From positions 1 to 36,004 of the forward strand of contig JALPMN010000617.1 of assembly GCA_024243835.1 (NCBI GenBank): DNA of 36,004 bases. The letters are read 5' to 3'. The notes below the pieces were generated by a model. The model saw nothing but the letters and a program-made list of their open reading frames with translations, was not told the DNA's origin and ran no database searches. The position numbers and the translations under genes were made by a program. The DNA is from Enteropsectra breve. Taxonomy: Eukaryota > Microsporidia. Below, piece after piece: positions 35,018 through 36,004 of the stretch (positions within the stretch are counted from its first letter, which is position 1; the number at the start of each line of letters is the position of its first letter).

Positions 35018-35782
35018 ATGAACATACTCGTTCTTCTGCTTTCAGTGCTTAGAACACGAGCGATGTGTGGAGGGATGCCACCTGCACCGTGTGGTGGCGG
35101 TGGGATGATGGGTCCAAGTGCTACGTACAATAAAACGTTCAATGTTTTTATTATCAATAATAATCCGGTGCAGAATGGCGGATCGCCCTGTCCGAACAAA
35201 CCCCTTCCGTCAGGCTGTAAACCCAATCCAGCAACACCCAACGGACAGGCGCAGTTAAAGGCGCCATCTCCGGGGAAAAATAAACCCAAAGCTCAACCCC
35301 CGGCACCAGATCAGAAACAGCCAAATAGCTCCCAGCCTAAAAATACTAAACCAAATAGCATCAAACCAGATAAAAATCAGCCGAGAAAAGGCAAGCCTAG
35401 TAAAAAGCGTCCGACTGAAAAGCAGCCAAATAAAAATCAATTTAACAAGAAGCAGCCAAGTAGGGAAAGTCAAGAAGAAAGCAGCTCTGGTGTCCCATCC
35501 AGAAATTCTCCTGAAAAGAAAAACCAAGCAGAAGAACCAGCATCTTCTGCTTCAAAAAAACAAAATCCAAGAGCACCTTCTTCCCAGAACGACGATGAGG
35601 AATCGATGGAAAGCCCAGACGTGCCAGAAAAATTAAATAGAGAAAATCCAAACATGGCTGGCAATGATTTTGAACAAACACCACATGACAACAGAAGAAA
35701 CAATCCTTTTCGTAAATTCTACAAAAGATACAGCAGAAGATCCGCTGGAGCAGGAAAAATGCTTTTTAAAATATTCAGTTAA
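35018..35782 (+). CDS. Secreted Lys/Pro-rich protein (polar-tube candidate)
   Basis: 254 residues. Signal peptide about 1-16, then a Cys/Gly/Pro/Met segment ('MCGGMPPAPCGGGG'), a Lys/Pro/Gln/Asn-rich basic region (about 85-150) with repeated 'KP' and 'KQPNK' elements, a short acidic patch ('NDDEESMESPD', around 190) and a basic C-terminus with 'RRNNPFRKFYKRYSRR'. The strongly basic, Lys-rich composition with N-terminal Cys and an acidic patch recalls PTP2-type polar tube proteins. The tandem neighbour at 33731 would then be the partner. Assignment is by composition and layout only. Like its neighbour it lacks the AAATTT/CCC signal and has TATA-like motifs instead. Confidence 0.7.
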   Translation: MNILVLLLSVLRTRAMCGGMPPAPCGGGGMMGPSATYNKTFNVFIINNNPVQNGGSPCPNKPLPSGCKPNPATPNGQAQLKAPSPGKNKPKAQPPAPDQKQPNSSQPKNTKPNSIKPDKNQPRKGKPSKKRPTEKQPNKNQFNKKQPSRESQEESSSGVPSRNSPEKKNQAEEPASSASKKQNPRAPSSQNDDEESMESPDVPEKLNRENPNMAGNDFEQTPHDNRRNNPFRKFYKRYSRRSAGAGKMLFKIFS

Positions 35783-35880
35783 AATATCTCTAAACAGAGG
35801 ATTATACTTCTAATGGATTTTCAAAAATTATATTCTCACACAAAATTTACCTTTCGTAAGATTTTGAAAAAGAATTTACT

Positions 35881-36002
35881 AAGGGCGTGTTCCAAATTTT
35901 TGCATACGCAAAAAAGAGGCAAAAATCCCTTTACTTTTTGATTTTTTCAAAAAATGCGTATAGAATTTTGCGTATGCAAAAAAAGTAACTGAAACACTCT
36001 AA
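35881..36002. mobile_element. Foldback/MITE-like element (tentative)
   Basis: A 17-bp perfect inverted repeat (35897-35913 with 35966-35982; core TTTTGCATACGCAAAA) sits inside more degenerate outer ends: AGGGCGTGTTCCA on the left and, read inverted from the right edge, AGAGTGTTTCAGT. A third partial copy (AAAATGCGTATA, about 35951) lies inside. The structure resembles a short non-autonomous DNA transposon of about 120 bp. It touches the window edge and no transposase is present. Confidence 0.5.
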
Positions 36003-36004
36003 AA

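Noticed and set aside
1..36004. CRISPR array, rRNA genes, bacterial operons
   Set aside because: Tandem repeats here have no unique spacers between them, no rRNA segment was recognised, and gene spacing and signals are eukaryotic.

Overview
The window reads as nuclear chromosomal DNA of a microsporidian (a fungus-related obligate intracellular parasite). The reasons are: 25 short, intronless protein genes packed on both strands and filling about two thirds of an AT-rich sequence; housekeeping proteins that are eukaryotic (CCT, 26S proteasome, eIF3, SRP receptor, CDKs, exosome) but at or below usual family length; secreted low-complexity proteins of spore-wall or polar-tube type; and, just upstream of most start codons, an AAATTT-like block followed by a CCC- or GGG-like block, the known microsporidian start-proximal signal. 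Genus cannot be fixed from sequence reading alone. No introns, rRNA, CRISPR or intact transposase were seen.

Layout. 1-5.5 kb (+): three lineage-specific genes, each with a signal peptide and a C-terminal membrane anchor; the first two are long coiled-coil proteins that look like distant paralogs. 5.8-13.4 kb (-): a run of seven genes: a small Rossmann-like orphan, an NF-YB-type histone-fold protein, CCT3, proteasome lid RPN7, a small helical orphan, eIF3i/TIF34 and a minimal TCP10-C-like protein. 13.5-16.1 kb (+): an exosome RNase PH-like subunit, tRNA-Val(CAC) and SRP receptor alpha. 16.4-19.4 kb (-): ribosomal protein uL23, a CDK1-type kinase and V-ATPase subunit D. 19.7-20.7 kb (+): CDC7 kinase. 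21.2-24.1 kb (-): two membrane proteins, one about 11-pass orphan and one 4-pass protein that resembles a bacterial family. 24.6-25.8 kb (+): proteasome ATPase RPT3, in unusually GC-rich codons. 26.2-29.5 kb (-): a large Asn/Thr-rich secreted protein (spore-wall candidate) and an Arf-family GTPase. 30.1-32.2 kb (+): a large secreted orphan. 32.6-33.5 kb (-): BUB3. 33.7-35.8 kb (+): two tandem secreted low-complexity proteins that could be polar-tube proteins. The right edge carries a foldback element.

The genes are mostly independent housekeeping units, not an operon. Functional themes are proteostasis (CCT3, RPN7, RPT3), protein targeting and trafficking (SRP receptor, Arf, V-ATPase), cell cycle (CDK1, CDC7, BUB3) and host-facing or spore-coat proteins at the two ends. 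The most notable non-routine items are the bacterial-like membrane protein, four long intergenic inverted repeats with unrelated arms, a putative polar-tube pair lacking the usual start signal, and the paired SP/coiled-coil/TM proteins. Several starts were moved downstream from a non-ATG codon to the first ATG preceded by the CCC-like signal (RPN7, TCP10-like, RPT3, BUB3, the 4-pass membrane protein), or to the first ATG (CDC7).
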